From assembly GCA_052379645.1 (NCBI GenBank), contig JBQSYU010000011.1: a stretch of 64,000 nucleotides of DNA. The stretch is one strand, 5' to 3'. A program made the position numbers and the translations under genes. The notes under the pieces are model-generated. The model ran no database searches. It was not told the origin of the DNA and saw only the letters and a list, made by a program, of their open reading frames with translations. Origin of the DNA: Arthrobacter_H sp030452125 (GTDB lineage: Bacteria; Actinomycetota; Actinomycetes; Actinomycetales; Micrococcaceae). Positions 50,938 to 60,376 of the stretch are shown here, in pieces. The first letter of the stretch is position 1. Each line of letters starts with the position of its first letter.

Positions 50938-53900
50938 ATGCGAAGAATCTCCATGTCGAAATTCCACACACAGCGCGGGCGCTTACTGGCACGTCGGGGT
51001 CTCTGGGCTCAAGCAGAGCGACTTTTCAGCACGGCGATCGAGGCTTCCGCCACCGCAGAGAATTACTATTATCTGGGCAACGCACAGTTTAACCTGGAGA
51101 AGTTCGCGCAGGCAACGGTGTCCACACAGCGCGCACTCGAGTTGGACTCATCAAATCCCCTGTGGCATGTGCGACTCGGAGCGTTGTATGAACGCCTGGA
51201 GAAGTACTCCGAAGCCGTGGTTGCTTATGCCAATGTTCTTGAATTCGATCCACAGAATGAGGGCTGGAAGAAGAGGCTCGACAGAGCGCGCGTTCTGGCC
51301 GCGGCCCCGCGGACTAGCAACCACACTCCACCAGGGCTCGCGTGCACGACGTCTGAAGCAGCAATCTCACAATTAACACCAGCGATTCAATCCGTGCTGA
51401 AATCAGACGTGGCAGACACACGTTTGGCGCTCCTGTCGACTGCATCAGATGCGGACCCAGAGAACCCGATTATTCACTTTCATCTGGCAATGGCACTGAT
51501 TGATACAGGCTGTTTGAAACGTGCGATCGCCCATATGGAACGATCCCGAACATTGGATCCAACCGATGAAGGGTTGGCCTTCCATCTAGGCTGGGCTTTG
51601 CGGCAAGATGGCCGCTCAGCTGACGCAGCTAAGTCCTTCGAAGACGGAATACGGATTTCCAATGATCCAGTTGCGAAGAAGCTCGGTCCAGGAGTGTATT
51701 TTCATCGACAGGGGCTCTGGGAGCAGGCCGCAGAACTCTACGAAGACCAAGTCCTCTTGCTCCCCGACGCCGGTGACCTTCGTTACCGTGCCGGTCTCGC
51801 ACGCGAGCGCTCTTATTGCTGGGAGGCTGCCGTAGAGCACCACTACGCAGCTTTAGTACGCGACCCCGAATCGCCAGGCCGTCACTTTCATCTGGGTATG
51901 GCAAAAGAAAGAAGCTCTGACCTCTATGGAGCAATAGACGCCTATCGTTCCGCGGTCAGGTTGGCCCCCCAGGTCAAAGAAAACTGGAGGTACCGCCTCG
52001 CTTATTGCCTCTATGCGGTGGGACAAACTTACGAGGCCCTCCAAGTCTTCCGGCAAATGAGTCCAGTCCAAAAGTCGTGTCAGCACGCCCCAACCTCCGA
52101 GTCGGCCCCATTACACACACCTTCGAAGTACGAAACTGAGCTGCAACAAGCAAGCTTGGATCATGCGTTGAGAACCCACCGAGTCGGCGAATTGTCCAAA
52201 CGTGGAACAGCCCTGATGGAACAGGGCATGCTCCCCGACGCCATCACCGCGTTCGAAGCCGTAGTGCGCCAAGATGACAAGCAGGACAGCGAGCACTACT
52301 TTAAGCTAGCAGCGGCACAGCTCGCTTCCGGCGACGAAAAGGGCGCGCTGGAGACTTTCCTGAACGTTCAAGTGTTCCGACGCCCAGTTGATGTCGGAAA
52401 TCATTCCTATTTTGACAAACCATGGCAATTACAAAACATGGAGTACGTCGAATTTTTGGAAGCGTACCAAATGGACGAGTCACACGTCGTCTTCGAGAGT
52501 TACCACGGCACGAAAATAGATTGCAATCCGGCGGCGATATACCGTCTGCTTCGCAATGATCCCGAATATATTCATCTACGTTTTACGTGGATTGTAAATA
52601 AATATTGCCAAGTACCTGTCGATGTCTCTAATGACCCCCGCGTCAGCCTGGTCAATCGTGGATCGCTCCTCTACCGTCGAGTCCTCGCAACCGCCAAATA
52701 CCTAGTAACTAATGTGTCATTCCCTCAGTACTACGTTCGACGACCTGGACAGAAATACCTCAATACTTGGCACGGCACGCCATTGAAGACTCTTGGAAAA
52801 GACCTCAGCTCAGGCTTTATGGACCACAGCAATATCGGCCGCAACGTGCTTCAGACCACGCATCTCCTCGCTCCGAATGAGCACACTCAAAATAGCCTCA
52901 TCGTACGCAATGAAGTGGGTATTCTTTTCTCGGGAAAAATCGGACGAGTGGGCACGCCTCGCGTTGACCGGATGATGAATATCGATACTTCTCGTAGACG
53001 CGCTTTGTTTGCCGCTCTAGGTATAGCCGAAGACGGACGTAAGGTGGTCTTCTACGCTCCAACTTGGAGGGGCACGGGCCCGAAAAAGCGCTTCGATCGA
53101 GAAAAACTAGAAAGCGATCTCAGGGCATTGACGGACGTCGATGTCCATATATTGTTTCGCGCCCACCACGCTACGGAACGATTGTTGAGGGGGATGAACA
53201 TCGAAGACGTTTCCGTTATACCGCCGGAAATTGATTCCTATGACATTTTGGGGATTACCGATGTCTTGGTCACCGATTACTCCAGTATCTTTTTTGACTT
53301 CCTGAGCGCCAGCAAACCGATCGTCTTCTATGCTTACGATCTTGAAGAGTATGTCGCCGAACGTGGCTTGTACTTCTCCATGGATGATATGCCTGGCGAA
53401 TTGGCCCGCAACATCACTGAACTGACGGCGTGTGTCAAGCGGGCCATGGACAGTGGGATCGCAGACGAGCGGGAGCATCGGGACGCTCAGCGTATGTTCG
53501 CACCTATGGAAGATGGCATGGCAACGCAACGCGCGATCGACTTCTTCTTCGCAGAAGCAGAAGAATACACGGTCGACGCGCCCCGGAGCCCAAATCCACC
53601 GTTGCTTTTCAGGCACGACTTCCAACCTGGCCAGACTACCGATGCTCTTATCACAAGAATCACCAAGCTCAACGCCGCCGGGCGCCCTGTCGTAGTCCTC
53701 TTTGATAAGTCAGAGATACGTGACAATAAATACCGGAAAATGGAGGTGGCCAGACTACCGGAGGATGTTCTTCGCGTGGCCCGGGCCGGCGCGCACGTCA
53801 CTTCTCTTGAGGAACGGTGGAACATCAACCAGTACCGTCGCAGCCGTCGCTTTCTCGACGACGAGCAAGAGTCCATCTATAGGCAGGCTTATGAACGTGA

Positions 53901-54123
53901 ATTCCGGCGCTGCCTCGGAACGCCCGTTCTATGCTCAGTCATACAGGTTTCAGACCTTGACCCGTTGGGGGTGCCGCTGCTTGGATCTCTTCGTGATCAC
54001 GTCGGTACGCGCGAGCTAATGAGTGATGCGACCGTTAAAGCCGCCCGTGAGGAGCAACGCGCGCCCGTCAGTTGGTATGACAGCGTCAGGTCCTTCAGCC
54101 CTACTCCCCCATTGCCGCTATAG
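50938..54123 (+). CDS. TPR-repeat / CDP-glycerol glycerophosphotransferase fusion
   Basis: About 1061 aa from the ATG at 50938. The first about 500 residues are tetratricopeptide-like repeats (for example ENYYYLGNAQFNLEKFAQAT, LWHVRLGALYERLEKYSEAV and HFHLGMAKERSSDLYGAIDA). A TagF/TagB-type polymerase domain follows: WHGTPLKTLGKDLSSG, VVFYAPTWRGTGPKKRFDRE, ILFRAHHATERLLRG and DVLVTDYSSIFFDFLSASKP. A C-terminal about 170-residue region (PLLFRHDFQPGQTTDALITR onward) is not recognised. It would extend a glycerol-phosphate-type wall polymer at the inner membrane face, with the TPR part as a scaffold. The gene is intact, unlike the relative at 1060-2583. Confidence 0.85.
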   Translation: MRRISMSKFHTQRGRLLARRGLWAQAERLFSTAIEASATAENYYYLGNAQFNLEKFAQATVSTQRALELDSSNPLWHVRLGALYERLEKYSEAVVAYANVLEFDPQNEGWKKRLDRARVLAAAPRTSNHTPPGLACTTSEAAISQLTPAIQSVLKSDVADTRLALLSTASDADPENPIIHFHLAMALIDTGCLKRAIAHMERSRTLDPTDEGLAFHLGWALRQDGRSADAAKSFEDGIRISNDPVAKKLGPGVYFHRQGLWEQAAELYEDQVLLLPDAGDLRYRAGLARERSYCWEAAVEHHYAALVRDPESPGRHFHLGMAKERSSDLYGAIDAYRSAVRLAPQVKENWRYRLAYCLYAVGQTYEALQVFRQMSPVQKSCQHAPTSESAPLHTPSKYETELQQASLDHALRTHRVGELSKRGTALMEQGMLPDAITAFEAVVRQDDKQDSEHYFKLAAAQLASGDEKGALETFLNVQVFRRPVDVGNHSYFDKPWQLQNMEYVEFLEAYQMDESHVVFESYHGTKIDCNPAAIYRLLRNDPEYIHLRFTWIVNKYCQVPVDVSNDPRVSLVNRGSLLYRRVLATAKYLVTNVSFPQYYVRRPGQKYLNTWHGTPLKTLGKDLSSGFMDHSNIGRNVLQTTHLLAPNEHTQNSLIVRNEVGILFSGKIGRVGTPRVDRMMNIDTSRRRALFAALGIAEDGRKVVFYAPTWRGTGPKKRFDREKLESDLRALTDVDVHILFRAHHATERLLRGMNIEDVSVIPPEIDSYDILGITDVLVTDYSSIFFDFLSASKPIVFYAYDLEEYVAERGLYFSMDDMPGELARNITELTACVKRAMDSGIADEREHRDAQRMFAPMEDGMATQRAIDFFFAEAEEYTVDAPRSPNPPLLFRHDFQPGQTTDALITRITKLNAAGRPVVVLFDKSEIRDNKYRKMEVARLPEDVLRVARAGAHVTSLEERWNINQYRRSRRFLDDEQESIYRQAYEREFRRCLGTPVLCSVIQVSDLDPLGVPLLGSLRDHVGTRELMSDATVKAAREEQRAPVSWYDSVRSFSPTPPLPL

Positions 54124-54514
54124 CTTTTCTGGAGTGGTCGAGTGAGTGTTTCAAGTGTTGGGTGCACTCGGTATTGCCTTTCGGAACCAGTGATACTGCC
54201 GGTGGGGCCAGCAGCTCTCGCCGACAGTTTCTCCTTTGGCCATGCTGGCATCCCCAGGCATGTTCCGGCTGCCTTTCGCGACCCAGATGGCGTTGAGTGC
54301 AAGATGCGGTTAATGGTCGCATGCTAGTTCAAGAACTTGTTCTACCCGGGGGAGGGGGGGTGAACTTGGCCGGGTTTCGATTATGAACCGCTAAAAGAAT
54401 CTATACTTTGTGGCCCCCAAGTAGCACTGAATATTGGCTTCCGTCGGCTCCACTTGTAGTGCGGTTGAGCACCACTGGCGAGTACGGGTTGATGGTACGG
54501 ATGGTCCGTGCACT
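54124..54514. other. Non-coding stretch before the IS21 element
   Basis: About 390 bases. A plus-strand frame to 54327 ends in FGHAGIPRHVPAAFRDPDGV, faintly like the end of a glyoxalase/VOC domain, but too short to call. A G-run (GGGGGAGGGGGGG) lies near 54350. No gene is supported. Confidence 0.35.
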
Positions 54515-54632
54515 TGGTACCTGTTGTTTCGGCGAGGCGGTACCGGTCAGAAACAACACGAGCTGTTCCTGACCGGCGTCGGGCTCGGCACCGCCGCACC
54601 GTAGCGGCCACCTCGGTGCCGACGCGCAGCGG

Positions 54633-55400
54633 TTATTCCCAGTGGTCCCTCCGCGCGCGTTCCTCTTTGGCCTGGAGCCTACGCATGTCGACGGCGCCGA
54701 GGTTGATGGTCCTCGCTCGGCTGGCCAACCGGTTCACGATCGGGTCGGCGGCGACCTTGTCCGGCAGCGTCTCGACCCAGTAGGTGGGACCGGATTGGCT
54801 GGCGATGATGGTCGGGAGCCGCTGGTCCCTGTTGTCCAGGATCGTGAACAGGTCGTTCGCTGCGGCCGCGTCGATGCCTATGGTCAAAAAGTCGTCAATC
54901 AGGAGAAGGTCAACGTCGCTGAGCTTGTTCAGCAGGGCCTGGTGGGCGATCCGGTCGCCACTGGCAATGACCAGCTCGCGGGCCAACTCGTCCATCCGCG
55001 TGTAGTGGACACTGTGTTCGTTCAGGCAGGCCGCGATCCCTATCGCGCACGCTATGTAGTTCTTGCCACCGCCGCTGGGCGAGACCAGCAACAGGTTCGT
55101 CGGGTCCGCGCCCCAGTCATGGACGGCATAGCGTTGCATCCGCACCTCGGTGAGCCCTCGTTCTGGCAGGTAGCGGATCTCTTCGATCGATGCGTGCGGG
55201 ATCGGGAACCGTGCCTTGGCGATGAGTTTGTCGATGCGGGTGGCCCGCCGGGTCTCCAACGCCGAGGCCGCTGCGGTGAGGAACAGGTCCTCCGGGGTGC
55301 GGTGGTCGTTGCCGTCGTCTTTGAGGAGCTCCTCGAAGTGCAGGGCCATCTGGGTTATGCGCAGAGCGCGGAACTTTTCGTAGTCAACGCTGGTGAACAT
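54633..55400 (-). CDS. IS21 helper ATPase IstB (element 1), altered P-loop
   Basis: 255 aa. IstB is the AAA+ transposition helper. Its recognisable parts are FRALRITQMALHFEELL, LPERGLTEVRMQRYA, LLLIDDFLTIGIDAAAAND (Walker B) and SQSGPTYWVETLPDKVAADP. The P-loop reads LLVSPSGGGKNYIACAIG: the usual first Gly is Ser and the Ser/Thr after the Lys is Asn, which should impair ATP binding. The ATG at 55400 is preceded by a G-run. With istA broken the element is immobile on its own. Confidence 0.85.
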   Translation of the reverse strand: MFTSVDYEKFRALRITQMALHFEELLKDDGNDHRTPEDLFLTAAASALETRRATRIDKLIAKARFPIPHASIEEIRYLPERGLTEVRMQRYAVHDWGADPTNLLLVSPSGGGKNYIACAIGIAACLNEHSVHYTRMDELARELVIASGDRIAHQALLNKLSDVDLLLIDDFLTIGIDAAAANDLFTILDNRDQRLPTIIASQSGPTYWVETLPDKVAADPIVNRLASRARTINLGAVDMRRLQAKEERARRDHWE

Positions 55401-55421
55401 CCCCCCGTTACCTTTTTTGTA

Positions 55422-55553
55422 GCCCCTAAATGAGCAAGTATTGGGGTTGCTGGCCTGTCGGCCCCGGCATTGATTCCTGCCCCCAGTCTTCAATGGTCCG
55501 GGGGGTGTTGTCACCGGGGTCCGATAGGCACCTAGGAAATCGCTAATAGGGGC
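55422..55553 (+). ncRNA. 5' non-coding region of IS110 element 2 (candidate bridge RNA)
   Basis: GCCCCTA (55422-55428) pairs with TAGGGGC (55547-55553), enclosing GC-rich hairpins, among them GGCC-TGTC-GGCC. The region lies between the element's left junction and the transposase start (55675). Bridge RNAs of IS110-group elements are encoded here. Donor- and target-binding loops were not identified. Confidence 0.45.
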
Positions 55554-55674
55554 CGGATGCAGACGGGGAACCACCGCCAATATCGACCGTAACATGGATG
55601 CCGAGCCTTGGAGCCGCAGGACAAACCAGCACCGTCCCACCCGTTGGAAACCATGCTCCAAGGAAGGCAAGACG

Positions 55675-56874
55675 ATGATCCCCGAACACGAAACCGTCGA
55701 TGTTTTCATCGGCGTCGACGTCGGAAAATCCAACCACCACGCCTTCGCTCTGGACCGGGCAGGCAAGAAACTCCTGGACAAGGCCCTCCCCCAGGACGAG
55801 GCCAAGCTCAAGGCCATCATCACCTCACTGTCCCGCCATGGCCGGGCACTGTTAGTCGTGGACCAGCCCGCGACCATCGGTGCCCTGCCCGTCGCGGTGG
55901 CCCAGGCCGCCGGGATCATGGTGGGTTACCTGCCCGGACTGGCGATGCGCCGCATCGCGGACTTACATCCCGGGGAAGCCAAAACCGATGCGCGCGACGC
56001 GTACATCATCGCCGAAGCCGCCCGCACCATGCCGCACACGCTGCGCTCGATCCAGGTCGCAGACGAAGAGGTCGCCGAGCTGGCGATGCTCTGCGGTTTC
56101 GATGACGACCTGGCCAAGCAGGCCACCGCGACCAGCAACCGGATCCGCGGCCTGTTGACCCAGATCCACCCCGCCTTGGAACGGGTTATCGGCGTACATC
56201 TGGACCACCAGGCGATGCCCGAGCTGTTGGCGAAATACCCGAATCCTGCAGCCTTGCGCAAGGCCGGTAAGGCCAGGGTCGAGGCCCTGTTGCGCAAGCA
56301 CGCCCCACGGGCCGGGAAGCGCTGGGCCGCCGAGGTGTTCGCCGCCTTGGACGAGCAGACCGTCGTGGTCTCGGGTACCAACGCGGCCGGCATCGTGCTG
56401 CCCCAGCTGGCCCGTTCGCTGGTCCAGACCCGGACTGCCCGCACCGAGGTCCTGGCCCAGGTCGAGCTACTCGTGGAGGCCCACCCTCTTCACATCCTCC
56501 TGACGTCCCTACCGGCGGTCGGCGTCAGGACCGAGGCCAGGATCCTCACCGAGGTCGTTGGCAAAGACTTCCAGACCGCCGGAGACCTCGCCTCCTACGC
56601 CGGGCTGGCCCCGGTCACGTGGCGCTCGGGCACCTCGATCCGCGGGGACCACCCCTCGCGCAAGGGCAACAAGGTCCTCAAACGGGCCCTGTTTCTATCC
56701 GCGTTCGCCTCGCTGCACGACCCGATATCGAGGACCTACTACGACCGCAAACGCGCCGAGGGAAAGAAACACAACCAGGCCCTCATCGCCCTGGCCAGAC
56801 GACGCTGCAACGTCCTGTTCGCAATGCTCCGCGACGGAACCATCTACCAGAAACACGTGGCCTTGGCAGCCTGA
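55675..56874 (+). CDS. IS110-family transposase (recombinase), element 2
   Basis: About 399 aa from the ATG at 55675, which follows AAGGAAGG. The DEDD domain has VDVFIGVDVGKSNHHAFALD, ALLVVDQPATIGALP (Asp in place of the usual Glu) and EAKTDARDAYIIAEAARTMP. The Tnp20 domain has LLTSLPAVGVRTEARILTE and SYAGLAPVTWRSGTSIRGDH. The frame is complete. It lies inside IS21 element 1, at a run of C residues between istB and istA, oriented opposite to them. Confidence 0.9.
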   Translation: MIPEHETVDVFIGVDVGKSNHHAFALDRAGKKLLDKALPQDEAKLKAIITSLSRHGRALLVVDQPATIGALPVAVAQAAGIMVGYLPGLAMRRIADLHPGEAKTDARDAYIIAEAARTMPHTLRSIQVADEEVAELAMLCGFDDDLAKQATATSNRIRGLLTQIHPALERVIGVHLDHQAMPELLAKYPNPAALRKAGKARVEALLRKHAPRAGKRWAAEVFAALDEQTVVVSGTNAAGIVLPQLARSLVQTRTARTEVLAQVELLVEAHPLHILLTSLPAVGVRTEARILTEVVGKDFQTAGDLASYAGLAPVTWRSGTSIRGDHPSRKGNKVLKRALFLSAFASLHDPISRTYYDRKRAEGKKHNQALIALARRRCNVLFAMLRDGTIYQKHVALAA

Positions 56875-57014
56875 AACCCGCAATCCACCGCCGCGCACCA
56901 GGAGCATCCGTCCCAATCACCCGGCCGGCATCGCCATGTCCGAAAATTCTCGCAACGATTATTCAGGTCTTTCCGGCTCGACCCTTGACGAAGCAGATAG
57001 GGGCACCCCCCCCC

Positions 57015-58612
57015 TTACCGCCCGTCGCGGTAGTATTCGGCGCCACGGACGAACACATCGTCGCGTCCGCCGGGACCGGCGGTGGCCTTCTTGGTGGTCG
57101 AGGCCGCGGGCCGCGGTGACTGGACCCGTTGGGCCTCGCTGTTCAACGAGGCCATCAACCGCTTCAGAGTGGTGTATCTGGGGTACCCGTGCTGGTTGAG
57201 CACCTGCTGGCAGGCCGCTTCCAGCCGCTGCCTGTTTTACTTCCCCAACCCCATCAGGATGTTCTGGCAGTCCAGGTAGGCCTGGACCTCGATCTTCGGG
57301 CGTACCAGGATCGCCTCGATCACCGTGACCGTCGCGGGACCGAACGGCCGGGACCGAACGGCCGGGCCCGGTCCAGGAACCACTTGGCCGACCAGAGACC
57401 GTCCATGTCCTGGTGGTGCTTGGGCACGTGCTCGGCCAAGGTCGAATACTGACCCTTGCGCCCGTGCTTGCGCGGGTGTTCGCAGGCCACGGATTCACCG
57501 TCGAAGACCGTGACCTTCGCCGCCGTCAGCCTCACCTTCAGGATCCGGCCCGCCAAGCCGTAGGGAACCGAATAGTGCTGGTAACTCGCGGTGACGTGGT
57601 AGTTTTTCGCGGCCTTGAGCTGCTTCCATTCAACGGACTCGAATCGATCATCCGGCAGGGGTTGCAGCAGGTGCGCTTCCTCCACGGTGAACCGCTCGGC
57701 CCTGGTCGAGCCGTCCGCGCGCTCGATGCGCTCGTTGATGTCGACCACCCGCTCGTCGACGGCGGCATTCAACTCCACCAGGGTCCTCCAGAGCTCCTCA
57801 TTCAGGTAGCCCAGGATCCTCTTATTGGCCACGTTCACCGCCGACTCGGCAGCGGCCTTGTGACGGGGACGCTTCGGGCGAGCCGGAACGACCGCCGACC
57901 CGTAGTGCTTGGCCAATTGCCGGTACCTGGCATTGACGACACGGGCGCTGTCGTCCTTGCTGGGCCAGTTGGTGGCGGTCGCCGCGTTGTCCGGGACCAC
58001 GATCTGGGTGGTCCCGCCGAAGGCCTCGAAGGCCTGGACGTGGGCGCTGTTCCAAGCATCTTGCTTCATGTCGGTGAAGGCCCGGCAGAACACCATCCCC
58101 GAATACGGCAGCACAGCGACGAAGAGGTACGCCGTGGCGACCTCCCCGGTGATCTCGTCGCTGATCGCCAGCGTGTCCCCGGCCCAGTTCACCAGCATCG
58201 CCCGCCCCGGTTAATGATGAAGCGTCGCCACCACGTCATTGACCGCGGCGTAGTCGTTGAACAGCTGGCAGAACTGGGTATACCCGTACTTCTTCCCCTG
58301 CACTGCCGGTGCCTGGATGTACCGGTGCCAGCTCTGCTGGAGGGTGTAGTGCCGTTTGGCCTTCATCGACTTCACAATGGAGGCGAAGTCCGGTTGCACG
58401 AAACCCGCGGAGACGTTCTTCCTGCCATCGGGGAACGATTCCGCCAACTCGTCCCGGGTCAATGCCGCCGCCTGCCCCGCGGTGATCCCCCGTTCCTTGA
58501 CAGCCCGGCTCACCGCGGAAACCTCGCGGCGTGAGCAACCCACGATTTCGACAATCTCGCTATAGCTTCGGCGCTCGAGCACCAAAGCCAGGATCGAACT
58601 GTAATCGGCCAT
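57015..58612 (-). pseudogene. IS21 transposase IstA (element 1), multiply broken
   Basis: The minus-strand frame starts MADYSSILALVLERRSYSEI with the IS21 helix-turn-helix (IVGCSRREVSAVSRAVKERG). It reads into VVATLHH, where a TAA (58211-58213) interrupts; the same frame resumes PGRAMLVNWAGDTLAISDEI, the first catalytic Asp region of the DDE core. A 14-base tandem duplication at 57335-57362 then shifts the frame. The remaining C-terminus (TVTVIEAILVRPKIEVQAYL) contains another stop after LMGLGK near 57238. The tail ends at the TAA at 57015. At least three lesions make it non-functional. Confidence 0.88.
57335..57362. repeat. 14-base tandem duplication in istA
   Basis: CGGGACCGAACGGC occurs twice in direct succession (57335-57348, 57349-57362). 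The second copy adds 14 bases and shifts the istA frame; deleting it restores homology from DRARPFGP to ATVTVIEAIL. Confidence 0.9.
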
Positions 58613-58772
58613 CAAAGGCCTCCTCCGACGAAGAGGCAGCGCGGGATGCGCCGCCCGATCCCTCAGGAGACCACGGATCAAGTCCCAGCGGTACCGCCTA
58701 GCCGAAATGAGCAGTACCACCTACCCGGACTGGGAGTACCCGAAACCCGTACTCGCCACACCACCTGAAAAG

Positions 58773-58809
58773 CTCCTTCCACCATGTGATGGCCACGTGG
58801 TGGAAGGAG
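58773..58809 (+). promoter_or_regulatory. Hairpin covering the istA ribosome site (IS21 element 2)
   Basis: CTCCTTCCACCATGTG and CACGTGGTGGAAGGAG form a 16-base stem with one mismatch (a possible G-U pair in RNA) around a five-base loop. The right arm contains GGAAGGAG, the Shine-Dalgarno for the istA ATG at 58818. Folding would hide it and limit transposase synthesis. Confidence 0.6.
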
Positions 58810-58817
58810 TACCGGTA

Positions 58818-60376
58818 ATGGTACGGAAGATCAAAGCGAAGCTGGTTTTGCAGCTGCGTAATCAAAGCCTGTCGAGACGGGCAATTGAATCCGCCCACGG
58901 GATATCCAGGCACAGCATTCAGGCAGTCCTCGATGCGGCGGAGCTGGCAGGTCTGGGTTGGGATGACGTCGCCGAGCTGTCGGAGGCCGAGGTGTATTCG
59001 GCGTTGTTTCCCGGCCGCGGGGTCCGCGAGAGCGTATTCGAGCACCCGGACTGGGCCCGGGTGCACACCGAGCTGGCACGGGTCGGGGTGACGTTGAAGC
59101 TGCTGCATCAGGAGTATGTCGAAGCATCTTCTCGCGCAGGGCAGGCGGTGATGAGTTATGACCGGTTCTGCCAGCTCTATGGCGAGCACGCCGCCTTGAG
59201 CGGGGCCTCGTCCCGGGTTGGTCACAAGGCCGGACGCAGCATCGAGATCGACTGGTCGGGCCCACGATGGCCCTGCTGGATCCGACGACGGGTGAGCTTT
59301 CGAAGGTGTATTTATTCGGCGCCTGTTTGCCCTTCAGTAGGTATGCGTTCGTGGAAGGGAGCCTGGATATGCGGCAGCAGTCGTGGCTGCGGGCCCATGT
59401 GGCGATGTTCACCTTCTTCGGCGGCAGCGTCCCGCGTCTGGTGCCCGACGACAACCTGAAGACCGGGGTGATCTCCCACCCCCGCGAGGGAGAGGTCATT
59501 CTCAACGACGCCTACCGTGAGATGGCCGCGCACTATTCTGCCGCCGTGCTGCCAGGCAGAGTGCGCAGGCCAAAGGACAAGGCAAGCGTCGAGAACACGG
59601 TCTTCCACATCGCGACCTGGGTCATCGCCGGGTTCAGGCACGAACAGTTCACTTCTTTGGCGCAGTTGCGCGGACGGATCCGGGAGCAAATCGACGCCTA
59701 TAACCGCCAACCGTTCCAGAAACGGGAAGGGTCTCGGTGGAGCGTTTTCACCATCGAGGAGCTGCCGCTACTGCAACCGCTGCCGGCAGTTCCATTCGAG
59801 ATCAGCACCTGGACGTATAAGCGCAAGGTGGGAAAGAACGCCCACGTAGTCTGGGCAAGGAACTTCTACTCCGTGCCCTTCAGCCAAATAGGCGGCCATG
59901 TTGATCTTCGTGTCACGGAAACGACGGGGGAGATCTACCGAGGTGATGAACGCCTGACCAGCCACCTGCTGCTGCCGGCGACGACCGTGAATCAGTATCC
60001 GACGAATGAGGCCGACCTTCCCGAAGGGCGCAGTTTCCAGGCCTGGGACCGGGCGCGGATCCAGGACTGGGCAACCCGGATGGGACCGGCGACCGTCACG
60101 GTGATCGAGAAGAACTTCGAATCCGCCAGCATCGAGGAGGCAGGTTATGACCCCGCGCTGGCAGTGCTGCGCCTATCGCGGCGTTTCTCTCCAGCCCGGG
60201 TCGAAGCCGCCAGCGCGCTGGCGCTGAAGGGGCCAATCCGCTCTCCGCGCTATGCGCACCTGCGTCCGATCCTCGATACCGGGCAGGACAAGACCGGCCA
60301 CGTCCCCCTGGAGCCTGAGGGCGATGATGGCGGATACGTCCGCGGCGGCGCCTACTACTCCGGAGGGAACCGTTGA
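58818..60376 (+). pseudogene. IS21 transposase IstA (element 2), frameshifted
   Basis: Starts MVRKIKAKLVLQLRNQSLSR with a helix-turn-helix, then MSYDRFCQLYGEHAALSG and IEIDWSG (first catalytic Asp). Near 59262 the frame shifts: GGGCCCACGATG appears to lack one C, and the reading continues in another frame as MALLDPTTGELSKVYLFGAC, VPRLVPDDNLKTGVISHP (second Asp) and the DKASVENTVFHIATWVIAGF segment (Glu). The C-terminal domain (RGDERLTSHLLLPATTVNQY) is otherwise intact. One base change would restore it, so the lesion is recent. Confidence 0.87.

Larger units (their letters stand above)
54515..58720. mobile_element. IS21-family element 1, decayed, carrying a nested IS110
   Basis: Ends match as inverted repeats. 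The end at 54515-54550 has TTTCGGCGAGGCGGTACCG; the end at about 58685-58720, read on the minus strand, has TTTCGGCTAGGCGGTACCG. Both begin TGGTAC. Between them lie istA (57015-58612, broken) and istB (54633-55400) on the minus strand. An IS110 element separates the istA stop from the istB start, which in IS21 elements are normally adjacent. No clear target duplication is seen outside the ends. Confidence 0.75.

Noticed and set aside
54142..54327. C-terminus of a glyoxalase/VOC-like protein
   Set aside because: Only about 20 residues (FGHAGIPRHVPAAFRDPDGV) look similar; too short to support a gene or pseudogene.
57413..58534. 374-codon plus-strand frame
   Set aside because: Exactly antisense to istA of IS21 element 1, which has clear transposase motifs; the opposite frame has none.
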